DNA of 64,000 nt from Manis javanica. Lineage: Eukaryota; Chordata; Mammalia; Pholidota; Manidae. Below the pieces are notes generated by a model, which searched no databases, had not been told where the DNA came from, and saw only the letters and a list, made by a program, of their open reading frames with translations. The position numbers and the translations under genes were made by a program. The stretch is from positions 24,385,343 to 24,449,342 of the forward strand of contig NC_133156.1 of the NCBI RefSeq assembly GCF_040802235.1. Direction: 5' to 3'. Of the stretch, positions 36,261 through 47,198 are shown in pieces. Numbering within the stretch: the stretch's first letter is position 1; each line of letters starts with the position of its first letter.

Positions 36261-38788
36261 AAAGATTGTGATACCATGTTTGCCTGCTGGAGCCTGGAAT
36301 TTCCCTTTCTGCCAATTTAACTCCAAGCGAGGATGTCCATGTGGAACTGTGGTTTTCTCCTCTAGGATCTGTCCCACAGCTGTCATGATCCCGAGCCTTG
36401 GTGGCCCTGCCGTCTGGAACAGATCTGCTAATGCCTTGTCCCTGGCTCTGGATAGTGGCTGATGGAGGCCTGTCTTTTTGCTGGGAAACTCGACTGGAGA
36501 GAATCCCCTGCAGGAAGTGCTTTATCAGTTTTGTGACGTGGCTTTCTGGAGGAGCCTGTTCCTCCTTCAGTCCAAGCTGGCAGGACTTGCTTCTTAAGGA
36601 CTGTGCTGTTTCCTTATAATTATTCTTTAACATCCCATTGTGTTGGGAGGCCCTCAGTTCTGCCAATCCTTTTTCAAGCTGTACTTGGTCAGACCTCCCA
36701 CAGTCCTTTACATCACCAGCGGGGGCAAACATTTTGCTTTGGCTCTCACCCTGCTCCTCCAGCCTCAAGGACCCCTGGCTGCTCTGACCTGAAGCCCATC
36801 TACGCAACATGATGTCGCCTGACACGTGTGAAGCTGACGTGTCCCCACTGGACGTGCTCTGGGAGCTGCACAGAGATCTCTGAAAAGCCGAGCTGTCTGC
36901 AGCAAGAAACTCACGGGAGTGGCAGTGCTGAAGGAGCACATGAGCGTCGCTGTCCCGAGGAGGCTCACTGGGGCCACTGTCCTGAGGCTGCTTCCCGGAC
37001 TCTACCTTCTCGTGGAGCTCAGAGTCACTGTGGTGTACATGGAGGTGTGGCTCTTCCAGATCTTGAATCACGTGCTTTACACCAGGCAGTCTTGGGATTT
37101 TACTTGTCTCTGGAGTCCCTGATCTACTCAGATCCACATTGTTAATTTGGGAGTGGGCCGGCACACGGGATTCCAAGATGATTTTCCAAGCAGAGGCCTC
37201 CTCAGCCGCCACCGACCCCCCATCCTCTTCAGCACTTGAAGACCCAGAGCTGCCCTCCAGTGATGTCGCCCTGCGGTGGGGGTGTCGCGCGGCCCGGTCT
37301 CTGCTCTCCCCCGCTGGCTCAATCCTGGCTGTGGCTGCACCGGGGCTCAGCTCCCGGCTGGCTCTGTGGGCCCTCATGGCCATCTCACTGTGCCACATTC
37401 TGCCCACAAACATGCATGTGGAGGTCTGAGCAGGTGGCCCGCTCTCCTGTGTGGTCAGAGGGGCCTCTGAGGACACGTGGCCATCGCCAGGTGGGGTCTC
37501 TCCCTGGGCCTTGCTGATTTCCTCACACCTAGGGGAGGGGGCAGGGAGGGGACTCACTGGGCTGGGAACTGACTCTTTCCTTATTGCTGCCTCTCCCAGT
37601 GGGGACTGAGGATTTTCCAAGAGCTGGGAAAACGTGGCTTTTGAGTGGGCCCCAGGAACACAGGTAGCTGAGCAGGTACTGGGAGAGCAGAGAAGGAGTG
37701 AGGATTGAGGGGTTTTCAACTTAAAGGAGTTTATGACCTTAAGGATCTTGAGGGGTAAGCGCCACCTGCACCTCGCCAGAAGCCTTGTAGCATGTGCTTC
37801 CAGATTCTGTTGTATAGGTGGCTTGAAGATGGTGAACCCATGGGAGGTGCTCGTGTCGGGTCCCTGTCCCTTGGAGGGTGCTGGATTCTTCGTGGCTCCC
37901 CTGTGAGTGAGTGATTCTGCAGGAAGGTCCAAGGCCTGGTTGACAGCAAACATGGAGGGATGAACACCCCCAGGGGTCTGACACTCACTGTTCTTCCCCA
38001 GCTTCCTGCCCGAATGGACACTCAGGATCTTTTCTGGAAACGTCTTGCCCAGGCCCCATGTGGAGGACCTCATCAAGCCTCTTTCTGGTTCTGCAGAGTT
38101 AGCTCTTGGAACCTTCACAGGGGAGCTGGCTGAGCCCCCGTACACCTCTCCCTGTTTGTCTGTGGGGTGTTCCCAGAATGAGACCTCTGGTGGGTGGTGG
38201 GACAGGTGCTCTTGGTGGGATGTGCACTGTGAGGAGGTCAAGAGGCTCCAGGCTTTGGCATCTGCCTGATGCCTGGAAGGGGCTGGAATGGGAGAGTTTG
38301 CACGACCAACGCCTGAGATGACTCGGGTGGGAGGAGCCAGCCAGTGGGCATATGGGGACAAGCTCCATGGGATGGTTCCTAATCGGAGTGCCATTGAGTC
38401 AAATTGAGTATGAGTTGGGGTGGAGTTTGGTGGTGGGACAGAGCAGGCTATTGGAGGTTGAGGGCAGGGCTCTGAATCCGTAGGATTTGGTGGGGAAGGG
38501 GAAAGAGTAGGTAGGAAAGGCTCTGATGGCTGAGAGTCACTCCGGGATGAGTATGAATGAGTAGAACCTGAGGAAGTTATCACGCCTGGTGAGGTGGTGG
38601 AGGCCCGAGGTGGAGAGTGTGTGGCTGGAGGAGCCAAGGAAGCCAAAGGGCACATGGCAGGAGCAGTACTGCCCCCAGGCTCCCCGCACAGCCAGTGGGC
38701 TCCCGCAGGCTCTGCTTCGTGCCCCTCACTGGGGTGGTCTTGAAATAAGTTCTGAGAGTCACCCTCGTCAGGGAGCCTCCTCATATGG
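36235..38788 (-). CDS. SPATA31: SPATA31 (FAM75) family, large last exon, internally shortened
   Basis: About 851 codons are open from the acceptor (ttctgcag before 38788) to the stop at 36235. The exon starts with RRLPDEGDSQNLF, then a Pro/Ser-rich region, as in SPATA31A/E-type proteins; family members act in spermatogenesis and carry an N-terminal membrane anchor. Later blocks also match the family, such as MFAVNQALDLP, the LEAHATRLLARCRWRLPLK helix and LIKHFLQGILSS. Intact family proteins have roughly 400 more residues in the middle (the FWGLPSLHSES block and a first LEQHI..RWGLP helix); here the sequence jumps from HPTDKQ to the post-centre part near 38.07-38.16 kb. The last 50 or so residues are frameshifted. 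It may be a recent pseudogene or a shortened protein. Confidence 0.82.
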
Positions 38789-39046
38789 CTGCAGAAGACA
38801 GGAGGCAAGAGCTGCAGCCAGGGCCATGGGAGCCAAGCAGGCCAGGCAGGGCTGGGTGCCTGAAGCCCACGGCCCTCCAGGTCCCCATGCTGACTGCACA
38901 GTGTTCCTGCTGTCCCCCAGGTCTGCAGTCACACCTGTCCCCACATCTCCCTCACCAGGTCAGTCCCACGCTGCCTGCAGCCCTGGAGTCCCGTCATAAG
39001 GCTCTGGGAGGAAGGAGGACCCTGAGGAGAAGGGAAGATTCTTTAC

Positions 39047-39107
39047 CTTCTCAGAAGAAGTAGCAGGTGCTTCATCTCTTCTAGGTTACAAAGGGATTCT
39101 TTGCAAA
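39047..39107 (-). CDS. SPATA31: SPATA31 small exon (61 nt)
   Basis: On the minus strand a ctttccag acceptor precedes 39107 and a GTAAAG donor follows 39047. The exon reads CKESLCNLEEMKHLLLLLR, matching the family's short helix of the CRxxLEE...LLSQLQ type. It ends in phase 2, and the large exon starts with the single base that completes Ser (AG|C), so the join is in frame. The upstream join to exon 1 is not in phase, which implies a further small basic exon (expected in the family) that I could not find between 39.2 and 41.2 kb. Confidence 0.72.
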
Positions 39108-39283
39108 CTGGAAAGCAGAAGACGGGGTCATGGTGGTGAAGGCAGGGACCTAGGGGTCTTATAGGAGACTGAGTGCCACATCCCTTTAGGGGAGACATTG
39201 GGGAGATTATAGAGTCTGGAGTCCAAGCCTCAGTGTCTGAGGCCACAGGATCCCTGAGGGCAATGGGAATACTCACAACAGGG

Positions 39284-39390
39284 AGTGCTTTGTCATTTGC
39301 AAAGTGCTTCTACATCCATTACCCCCTGCAGCCCTCACAGCCACCCTGTGGCAGGGACAAGGCAAGGGCCACCTCACAGAGGCACCTGAG
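39284..39390 (+). mobile_element. MIR-like fragment
   Basis: The wording 'gcaaagtgcttctacatcca' followed by 'cctcacagccaccctgtggc' resembles a MIR/MIR3 core. It lies in the SPATA31 intron. Confidence 0.45.
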
Positions 39391-39599
39391 GGAATCACCT
39401 TGTGCACACAGGTCCCCCCTCCCAATCCGGGCACTCTGGGTCTGCTCCAGCCCACCCCGTCCCTGCCAGGCAACACCCACCTCCTGGCCCTTGCAGCTTT
39501 GTTCCAGCACAGACCCTGGGGAGTGTCTGGGTTCTGATCATCTACCCAAGATCCCCCTGAGACAAGGACCATGGGTTTAGATAGAGTAGGGTGAGGGCC

Positions 39600-40262
39600 T
39601 CTGGAAAAAAAACGCTACCAAAACTTCACCAATTAAGTAAAGCCAGAGTCACATTAATTCTCTAAAGTAGAAATATCAAACTAGGAATATAAGCATTCTT
39701 CAGTGAGATTAGTTAAAACTAAAAAGCCAGGAGCAACTTGGCCTGGAAGTTTGAATACTCCCCAGATAAAGAAAAGTATCTCAACATAGCCTATAATTTC
39801 ACTGCATCAATTAAAACATAACATTGTAAGATTTACTGTAGCCTGCTCAAAGGCCCAGCTTATTTTTTAAAATTCTATCTTGAAGGTAAGATCACATTTT
39901 CATCAATCAAACAATAACTCAGCCCATCTTGGAAGCAAGGCAGGCAGTCTTAATTGATATGCTCCCAGATCAAAAAGCGGCTATCCTGAGAACAAGTCAG
40001 AGCAGGAAATTTCTTGTGTTAAGCTAACTTTAAAGAATAACCCACTGATAAGAGACTTAGTAGCTCTTAAAAAATAAACATTTTGGGACCGTCTGGCAGG
40101 TGTGCATCCCCTAGCCCATTGTCTCTCAACCGCCTGTAAATCCCCAGACAGTGCACCACCCTGGACTCTCTTTCTCTGTCCTCTTTATCTCTAAATAAAG
40201 GCTCTCACTTGCTCTCCTACTTTGAGTGATCGTGAAGTTCATTCTTGGACTCTGTAAACAAG
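39600..40262 (+). mobile_element. Solitary class-I ERV LTR
   Basis: The block ends with LTR-type R/U5 wording: an AATAAA at about 40194-40199, 'ggctctcacttgctctcc' and a 'ttcattcttggactctg' tail. Upstream is an A/T-rich U3 with a candidate TATA-like stretch near 40070. No internal retroviral sequence adjoins it, so it is a solo LTR. It lies inside the SPATA31 intron, opposite to the gene's direction. Borders are approximate; I saw no clear flanking duplication. Confidence 0.65.
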
Positions 40263-41186
40263 AACCCCAGCATCACCCCCAGCCCCACCCACTGGCTTCC
40301 TCAGGGGCGGCACAGAGCTGGGCCCTGAGGCAGGAGGGAGGGAGGCTGACTCAGGGTGCGCAGGGCCGGCTGGCGGAGAGGCTCACCTTTCAGAACTGCA
40401 CTTCTTTTTTTACACTTTTTCTTTCCACTTGGCTCCAGGTGGTGCTGAGGGACCAAAAGCATGACAGGCTGGAACCAAGGCTCAGCTCCACAGACAAGCT
40501 GCAGAGGCTCGGTGTCTATAAACATGACTTTGTTTGTACATTTACCTAATGGGCCTTGAGGTTTCCTGGCCTTGTACTGATTTCTAAAGGAGATAAAAAT
40601 ATTTTCCCTTTTCCTTCTTTGAAGAATGTAAAGAGGGATTTTCTGTGTGAGACCTGCCCTGGCTCTCTTGCTACAGTATTTCTGTGCTCAAGAAACACAC
40701 GTATGCTCAGACCCACAGGCCCCTCTAAGCTCCGTCGGGCTGTACTCTGCCTCCCAAGGCCAGCGCCCCACCGCAGCCCCTGCTCAGGGGCACCGTGGGC
40801 TTAGCACCACCCTCGGGTCAGCCTGGATGAAGCCTCGCCCTTAGACCCCTGCCCCAGGAAGGCGCAGCTGGGGAACCTGCTCAGGGGCCTGTCCTCCCAC
40901 AGACATCAAATTCTTAGGCTCTGGGCCGCAGCCACTGGCCACTGGGTTTGGGATTTGGGCCTGGAGCCCTTTGGCCCACCTGGCTCCTGTCTGGGATCTT
41001 TGGATAGATCCTCCTGCCGGAACTCCTGGCCGGCCTGGTTTATGCCTAGAAGGAGGATCTGTTCTTTCCTGAGATGTTCTCTTCCCCATCCCAGGAACCT
41101 CTGCAGCTGACTCCAAGAAACAGAAGTAATAATAGGAAAGAGAGAATCATATTCTGTCAGGTCTTGGCCCAGGGTTCCTTCCTTAC

Positions 41187-41375
41187 CTTCCTGATGTTTC
41201 TATGTGTCCTAGGCGGTGGGGAGGATGGATCACTTGGCAGGAAGGGGAGTAGCAGGAGGAATAACCCCAGTCCACACAGGATGGTGAAGATGGTATCAGT
41301 CGCCCAGGAGGTGGAACTGGAGCTCAGCCAGGTAGCGAGAACGCTTTTCAGAGATAGGAGAGGATTCTCCATCAT
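41187..41375 (-). CDS. SPATA31: SPATA31 first coding exon, membrane anchor
   Basis: From ATG at 41375 or 41372 (tandem ATGs) the exon encodes [20 protein letters not shown], then a single hydrophobic segment (about residues 27-45, with [14 protein letters not shown]), then a Pro/basic stretch ending RNIRK. A GTAAGG donor follows 41187. N-terminus, membrane segment and donor position match SPATA31A/C/D/E first exons, where the segment is thought to anchor the protein. The exon is intact and ends in phase 0. Confidence 0.85.
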
Positions 41376-42284
41376 CTGAATCGCACTGCTGCCCTCAGGC
41401 AACTGACCTCTGCGAGTGTGCTGGGGTACAGCACACCAGGCCCACATCACTGAACAATGGCCTTGTCACAAAGGGCTCCTGAGGGTGGGAGAGGGGACAG
41501 AGGAACAGGCTGGACCCCAGCCCAGCCCCCACCTCCAGCCCCACAGATCCCTCCACCCTTTTCTAAGCCTTCCAACCCTGGAAGTGAGATAACCTGAGAT
41601 TCTGTTCTGAGGTCTTTACTTGAGATTTCTACTTGAGCTCCATCAATTTCATAGCTTTAAAAATCTGGAGTTGTCCCTGGAATTTGGTTAATTGCTAGGG
41701 ATTTTTATTCTCAGGATCCCCTCTTTGTGCAACTCCAACATTTCCACGTTTCTGCCTTGTGTCACATCAGCTGAGGCATAGAACTCAAATTTCTTTTATG
41801 CTGCTTTAGCCATGTGAATTTTAAAAACATTTTGAAATTTTTATTTCAATCTTTACTCTTTTTGACTACAGGGACTTCAAATTTATTATTCAAATTTTAT
41901 AAAGTTGAATAAGTATAAAACAAATAGAAATAGATAAGCCTTCAAAGTACAGTTTTCATAAGTTTCCAGCACTTTTGTTTCTGAAATCAACAAGGGTTAA
42001 ACTACACAAAAACTTCTGAACATTCTGCATACACACCTACACACATCCATTAGAAAAATCAATCCAAAAGTTACAAACCTTGAGAATCAAGCATTTCTTT
42101 CAGTTCGAAAAGGCTTCCTTCAGTAATTACTGTAAATAGAACTTCTAGTGAATTCCCTTAGTTTTTGTTGAGTTGGGGATATATTTATTTTGCTTTCATT
42201 TTTGAAAGATTTGGTAGACATGAAATCTTTGAAGTTTTTTTTCTTTCTGCACTTTGAAACTCACCTACACCCTTTCCTCCATTG
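41376..42284. other. 5' flank of SPATA31, no further gene seen
   Basis: GC-rich sequence just upstream of the first exon turns AT-rich after 41.6 kb. No clear TATA box or CpG island was identified. Confidence 0.35.
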
Positions 42285-42645
42285 TTTGTTTTTTTAATTG
42301 AAGTATAGTTGATACACATTATATTGTTTCAAGTATACAACACAGTGGTTCAACAGTTACCCTTATTATTATATCCTCACACCCACGAATACATTGCTAT
42401 CTGTCCACATAGAAAGGTGTTAGATAAACATTGGCTACATTCCCCATGCTGACTTCCATCTCTATGACAAGCTTATGATGGAGATTTTTTTTACCTCTTT
42501 ATCCCCTTCACCCACCCCAACCCCTCCCCCGTGCTAACCACCAGTCACTTCTCAGTGTCTCTGAGTATACTGCTGTTTTGTTCATTTTGTTTTGCTTTCT
42601 TTTTAGATTCCACGTGTAAATGAAATGATACAGTGCATTGTTTCT
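42285..42645 (-). mobile_element. Old L1 3'-end fragment
   Basis: A T-rich start with 'aattgaagtatagttgatac' is followed by the reverse of an old L1 3' UTR ('aagtatacaacacagtggtt', 'ccaccagtcacttctcagtg'). Confidence 0.75.
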
Positions 42646-43759
42646 GATCACAGGTCTGTGCTTAATTTTCCACTTACTCATTCCTCTTACCCTGATATTT
42701 TCTTAACTTTGTATTCCTCCTCACTTACTGAATTTGTAAAAAATTTAACTTAGGCTGTTGCTGGTCTCTGAAGATTATTCTCAAGTCGTGAACACAGAGT
42801 TTCTCTTTACCTCTGGTGATAAAGAATCAGGGGCATATGTGTAATTGTTTTGTTCATTCACCGCTTCTGCCCCTCACACGATGGGTTGGTAATGCTGTCT
42901 CTGCTCACGCTCAAGTCAGGTGCTAAGAAGGCTTGCTGGTGAGTGTGTGCACGTGTGACAGGAGCTCAGGGCCTGGTGGCCGCTGGATGTGCTGGATCCT
43001 TTCACTGCACATGTCAGCGCCTGGAGGTCTTTTCTCCAAAGAAGGCACCGACGGGGCAGTGGGAGTCTGCCTGCGAGAATTTCAGGAGCTAGGAAGGGCA
43101 AACATGCTGGACAGACATGCCCTCCAGTTCCTGCTTCAGGGAGAGCCGGCCCGGCCGTCACTCCTGCCTGAGCGGCAGGAAGCCCCTGCTCCAGGCCGCC
43201 CAGGGCCTGACCACAAACACCTGCCCTCTGAGGCGGCTGCTGAACTCGAGCAGCACTGGCAGGCCTGCTCAGAGTGCAGAGAGCAGGGGAGCAGCCCAGC
43301 GTGGCAGGGAGCTCTCCATGTCTGTCAAAGCCTCCGGTTTGACTCTCCGCTGTGACCAGTGTCTGGAGGCTCAGTAAGCAGTGGGTTCTCATTTCTGAAA
43401 CCCAAAATAGCAGTCTCGGCAGATACCATCAGTGCCCACATTGCTTGCAGATCTGTGACCCCCACTGCATGTACCTGCGGCCATAGGAGAACATGCCCGG
43501 AGCAGGCTGCAGCCAGACTGGGCAGGAGCAGTGGGTCTGCTTCTGAGGGAGCCCGAACTCAGACACAGTCAGTCCTGAGAGAGTCAGCCAGCACTAAGCT
43601 AGTAGCCCTGCCTGCGTCCTCTTATCACAGCTGCCTGGAGCGCGACCTGTGTGCATCCATTTGGAGGGGCCATCTGCTGGGATCTCAGTGTTGCTGCCCA
43701 TGTGGAATGAATACCTATCCCCACTGCCTGCTTGTGGTTCACCCAGCACTGTGAAGTGG
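42646..43759. other. Intergenic, open frames without recognisable domain
   Basis: GC-rich sequence at 42.93-43.4 kb is open for about 140-158 codons on both strands. Neither translation shows a family I recognise. It could belong to the start of the downstream plus-strand gene, but no cysteine pattern or splice pair supports that. Confidence 0.3.
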
Positions 43760-43769
43760 GTCCTAATCA

Positions 43770-44629
43770 TCAGAGAAATGCAAATTAAAACCACAGTGAG
43801 GTATCACCTCACACCAGTTAGGATTGCCAACATCCAAAAGACAAACAACAACAAATGTTGGCAAGGATGTGGAGAAAGGGGAACCCTCCTACACTGCTGG
43901 TGGGAATGTAAACTAGTTCAACCATTGTGGAAAGCAGTATGGAGGTTCCTCAAAAAACTCAAAATAGAAACACCATTTCACCCAGGAATTCCACTCCTAG
44001 GAATTTACCCTAAGAATGCAACAGTCCAGTTTGAAAAAGACATATGCACCCCTATGTTTATCACAGCACTATATACAATAGCCAAGAAATGGAAGCAACC
44101 TAAGTGTCCATCAGTAGATGAATGGATAAAGAAGATGTGGTACATATACACAATGGAGTATCATTCAGTCATAAGATGAAATGAATCCTACCATTTGCAA
44201 CAACATGGATGGAGCTAGAGGGTATTATGCTCAGTGAAATAAGCCAGGTGGAGAAAGACAAGTATTAAATGGTTTCACTCATCTGTGGAGTATAAGAACA
44301 AAGAAAAACTGAAGGAACAAAACAGCAGCAGAATCGCAGAACCGAAGAATGGACTAACAGTTACCAAAGGGAAAGGGACTGTGGAGGATGGGTGGGAAGG
44401 GAGGGATAGGGGAGAAAGTGGGGCATTACGATTGGCACCCATGGTGTAACAGAGAGGGACACGGGAAGGGTAGTATGTACAGAGAAGACAAGTAATGATT
44501 CTATAGCATCTTGCTACGCTGATGGACAGTGACTGTGTGGGGGGTGTTGGGGGGATTTGATAGTGGGGGAAGTCTAGTGGCCATGGTGTTCAAGTAATTC
44601 TAATTGTACATTAATGATATTTAAAAAAA
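43770..44629 (+). mobile_element. 5'-truncated L1 (0.86 kb) with 10-bp flanking repeat
   Basis: The end of ORF2 is nearly intact (to about 44179, with [13 protein letters not shown] and [14 protein letters not shown]), followed by the full 3' UTR and an A-rich tail at 44622-44629. Flanks gtcctaatca (43760-43769) and gtcctgatca (44630-44639) look like a target-site duplication with one mismatch. This is one of the youngest-looking L1 pieces in the window. Confidence 0.88.
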
Positions 44630-44639
44630 GTCCTGATCA

Positions 44640-45833
44640 AAGAGCTGGGAAAGGAGAAGCCCAAAAGAACCCACATGGGGGCCATTAACCCCCACTTCAC
44701 AAGGGGCCACAGTCAGGGGCCCGATTTGCCTCCAAGTCCCTGGGCTGACTCAACTCCTCCACACCTGGGTCCTGGTGGGTGGCCAGCACAGCCCACCATC
44801 TCTCTGCCATCTCCATGGAACACCCCCAGCCAAGTGGTTTCAGCCCCTGCCACCTCTCAGGGCAGAAGGTGGCCTCACCACATCAGGTGGCCAGGGAAGC
44901 AACTTCTGCTCTTCCAGGCAGCACCAGCAGTGACTGGGCAAGAGACCCAGAAATGCCAGAAGAAGGTGGCACACCAGAAGAGAACTGAAAGCACTCTGAT
45001 AATTAAACTGTCACTGGAACTGCACCCATGAAAGGAGGTCAGAGCCTAGACATGAAATTTAAAAAGGGCAACTGCCTGCTAAAGTAGATTTAAGTGGCAT
45101 TAACGGTCCTTACTATAATAACAAAATGTCCGGGATACAAAAATTCAATCATACCAAGAACCGTAAAAATCACATTTAGAGTGAGAAAAAACAATGTCAC
45201 TACAGAAATGAATATGATGTTGAAGTTATTTTAGCAAGAGTTTTTAAAACAGTTGTAATAAAAATGCTTCAACAAACAATTACAAATTCTCTTGAAACTT
45301 CAACTCTATTCTAAATGCATTTTAAAAGTAGCTTATTAGAAACATCTTGTAAATAGTGTCTATAGTCACTTTAATAGAAGTGGGTCCTAGTAGGGATTTA
45401 CTAATAAAGAACGGTTTTAAATGTATCTTATAAGTAGGTTGTTAAAGCGTCTTGTAAGAAGTGTTCACAAACTCTCATATAAGTGGAAGATCTGTGATTC
45501 CCTTCTCAGTGAAATAACACTGCATCCTTCTGCTTACTCTATTATTATATAAAGAGCCATTAAGTCTGTTAAAATAAGACAGAGAGAACCAATAGAAAAT
45601 CATAAGCAAAGTGGAAAAACAGACAACTCTTGAAAGAAGCACCATTAGCCCATAAGCCTGGTTTTAAAATCTCTTTCTACACACTGGCCCACTGAGGCCA
45701 CTTTTGGACTGCCAAAGCCACATCCTCGTCATGAGCCAGGGGCCTGCTGCCAGGTGAGGTTGGGGTAGTGGAGGCCCCCAGGCTTCAGGAAGGCTGTGGG
45801 TGCCTTACGCTCTGCTCCCTGCACCTCCTCTAG
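44640..45833. other. Intergenic upstream of the GCC-repeat gene
   Basis: GC-rich for 400 bases, then AT-rich to 45.6 kb. No first exon or signal peptide could be assigned; the true 5' end of the downstream gene may lie here or further upstream, or be lost. Confidence 0.35.
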
Positions 45834-45957
45834 GGGGACCTCCCGCCACAGACCAGGTGCGAGGCTGGCTGTGGCCTGCGTGCTATGCCGTGCTGGTCGC
45901 CACTGCCCTGAAACGGGCACTGCCGCTCCACGGCCATGTAGCACTGGCAGCTTATCT
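45834..45957 (+). pseudogene. GCC-repeat exon a (open)
   Basis: Acceptor cctcctctag, donor GTAAGT. In the open frame the exon reads ...ACVLCRAGRHCPETGTAAP then RPCSTGSLS, a complete C..C.AG.HCPETGT...PC..G unit. It is the first unit I can see; its start phase does not fit the phase-1 rule, so a small indel near the acceptor is possible. Confidence 0.72.
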
Positions 45958-46274
45958 GTAAGTTTTCCCAGAAGAGACCACCTCGCGGAGCAGGAGGACA
46001 CTAAGACCAGGGAGGCGAGGAAGCCTTTGCAGCCTCTTCCTGGGTCCCCTTCCTCCAGGCCCTGATAGGCCGTGGACTCGCACCTGGGTCCTACAGCCTC
46101 TGCCCCGCTCCGAGCGCCTCTCATGCCCTGCCTGCCTGAGAAAGGGCTGTGCACATAGCTGGCCAGCAGCATTCCCAAGTCACCTCAACAACCCTTGTGT
46201 ACCTGCTGTGCACCAGGCTGCCAAATGTTAGAGGTATGGAAAGAAACCAGCCTTACTGCCAATCCCCTTTCCAG

Positions 46275-46395
46275 GGTCTAGGCCATCTCTGGTGCCAGAA
46301 GTGCCCAGGAGGAAAACTTTGCAACCAGACAAAGCTGGATGGTCCCACATCATGTCTCCCTGGGCACTCCTGCCCAGGCGAGGGCCTGCTGTCCA
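46275..46395 (+). pseudogene. GCC-repeat exon b (open, donor unclear)
   Basis: Acceptor ccctttccag. The frame WCQKCPGGKLCNQTKLDGPT then SCLPGHSCPGEG gives two half-units with correct cysteine spacing. No convincing donor follows, so the 3' border is approximate. Confidence 0.65.
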
Positions 46396-47068
46396 TCCCC
46401 CATCCCATGTTGAGAAGCTGCCCTCAGCCCTTCCAGCATCTCTTGGCTTTTGCAGGGGAAGGTTCTGGTAGTTGGGGTGGATGACATCCCTTCACAGTGG
46501 CCTGGCCACACTGCAGCCCTCTACTTCCTGCCCCCACTCAGATGAGGACTGGACCACTCACCGTCCTGCAGCTGCTTTCTGATGGTGGCGCTAGGCCAGA
46601 AGGTCACAAGGGACAAAGTGACCCAGGCCTGTGCAGGTGGAGGGAGGTGGGGGAAAGGAGGGAGGCGCTCCCGGCAGGGCACGGAGTAGGGGAGCGCTGT
46701 GTTCTCCAGCCTCCAGAAGCCCCTCTTCCCACCCCCAGCCATGGCTCTCTCTCCGCAGATACACCCTGGTGCTCCTGGCCTGTCTTGTCCTGTGCTATGA
46801 ATAGCTGCTGTAAAGGAGTTCTGCTTACAACAGTTCTTTCTGGGGAGTGTTTTGCAGTCAAACCCTTTTGTTCTACTGAAAAGTGAATCCCACCCATTCC
46901 TGCACGGGTCTTGGAAGCCAAGTTCTTTGAGCAGGCATCTCCTCACCCCCTTCCCCATGTAGACAGAGCAGCCAGCTGTCTGGGCCTAGAGGCCCCCTTC
47001 CAGCCTCCAGGACCTTGATTTCATCAGTGTCCTTCTCTCTCCCAGAGCATTTTCTAAGAAGCCTCCAG

Positions 47069-47198
47069 GGCCACCCATGTGGAGGACTGCCAGTTGTGCC
47101 ACCCGGGGGCCTTCTGTGGCAGAGCAGGCCTGGCTGGGCCCCAGGGGCTGTGCAGTGCTGCGCACCACTGTGGGCCTAGTTCCAACACCTCCACCCCG
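47069..47198 (+). pseudogene. GCC-repeat exon c (open)
   Basis: The exon reads EDCQLCHPGAFCGRAG then LCSAAHHCGPSSNTSTP and ends at a strong GTGAGT donor. A cctccag acceptor at 47068 is the most likely start, since a stop lies further upstream in frame. Confidence 0.68.

Noticed and set aside
38045..39063. Several plus-strand open frames opposite the SPATA31 exons
   Set aside because: They are antisense shadows of a GC-rich coding exon, with no domain and no splice support.
42916..43392. Cysteine-containing open frames on both strands as an upstream exon of the repeat gene
   Set aside because: Cysteine spacing does not fit the repeat unit and no acceptor/donor pair supports an exon; left as unassigned.
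43649..44179. 176-codon open frame as a host gene
   Set aside because: From 43770 on it is the C-terminal part of L1 ORF2; the first codons are flanking sequence read through.
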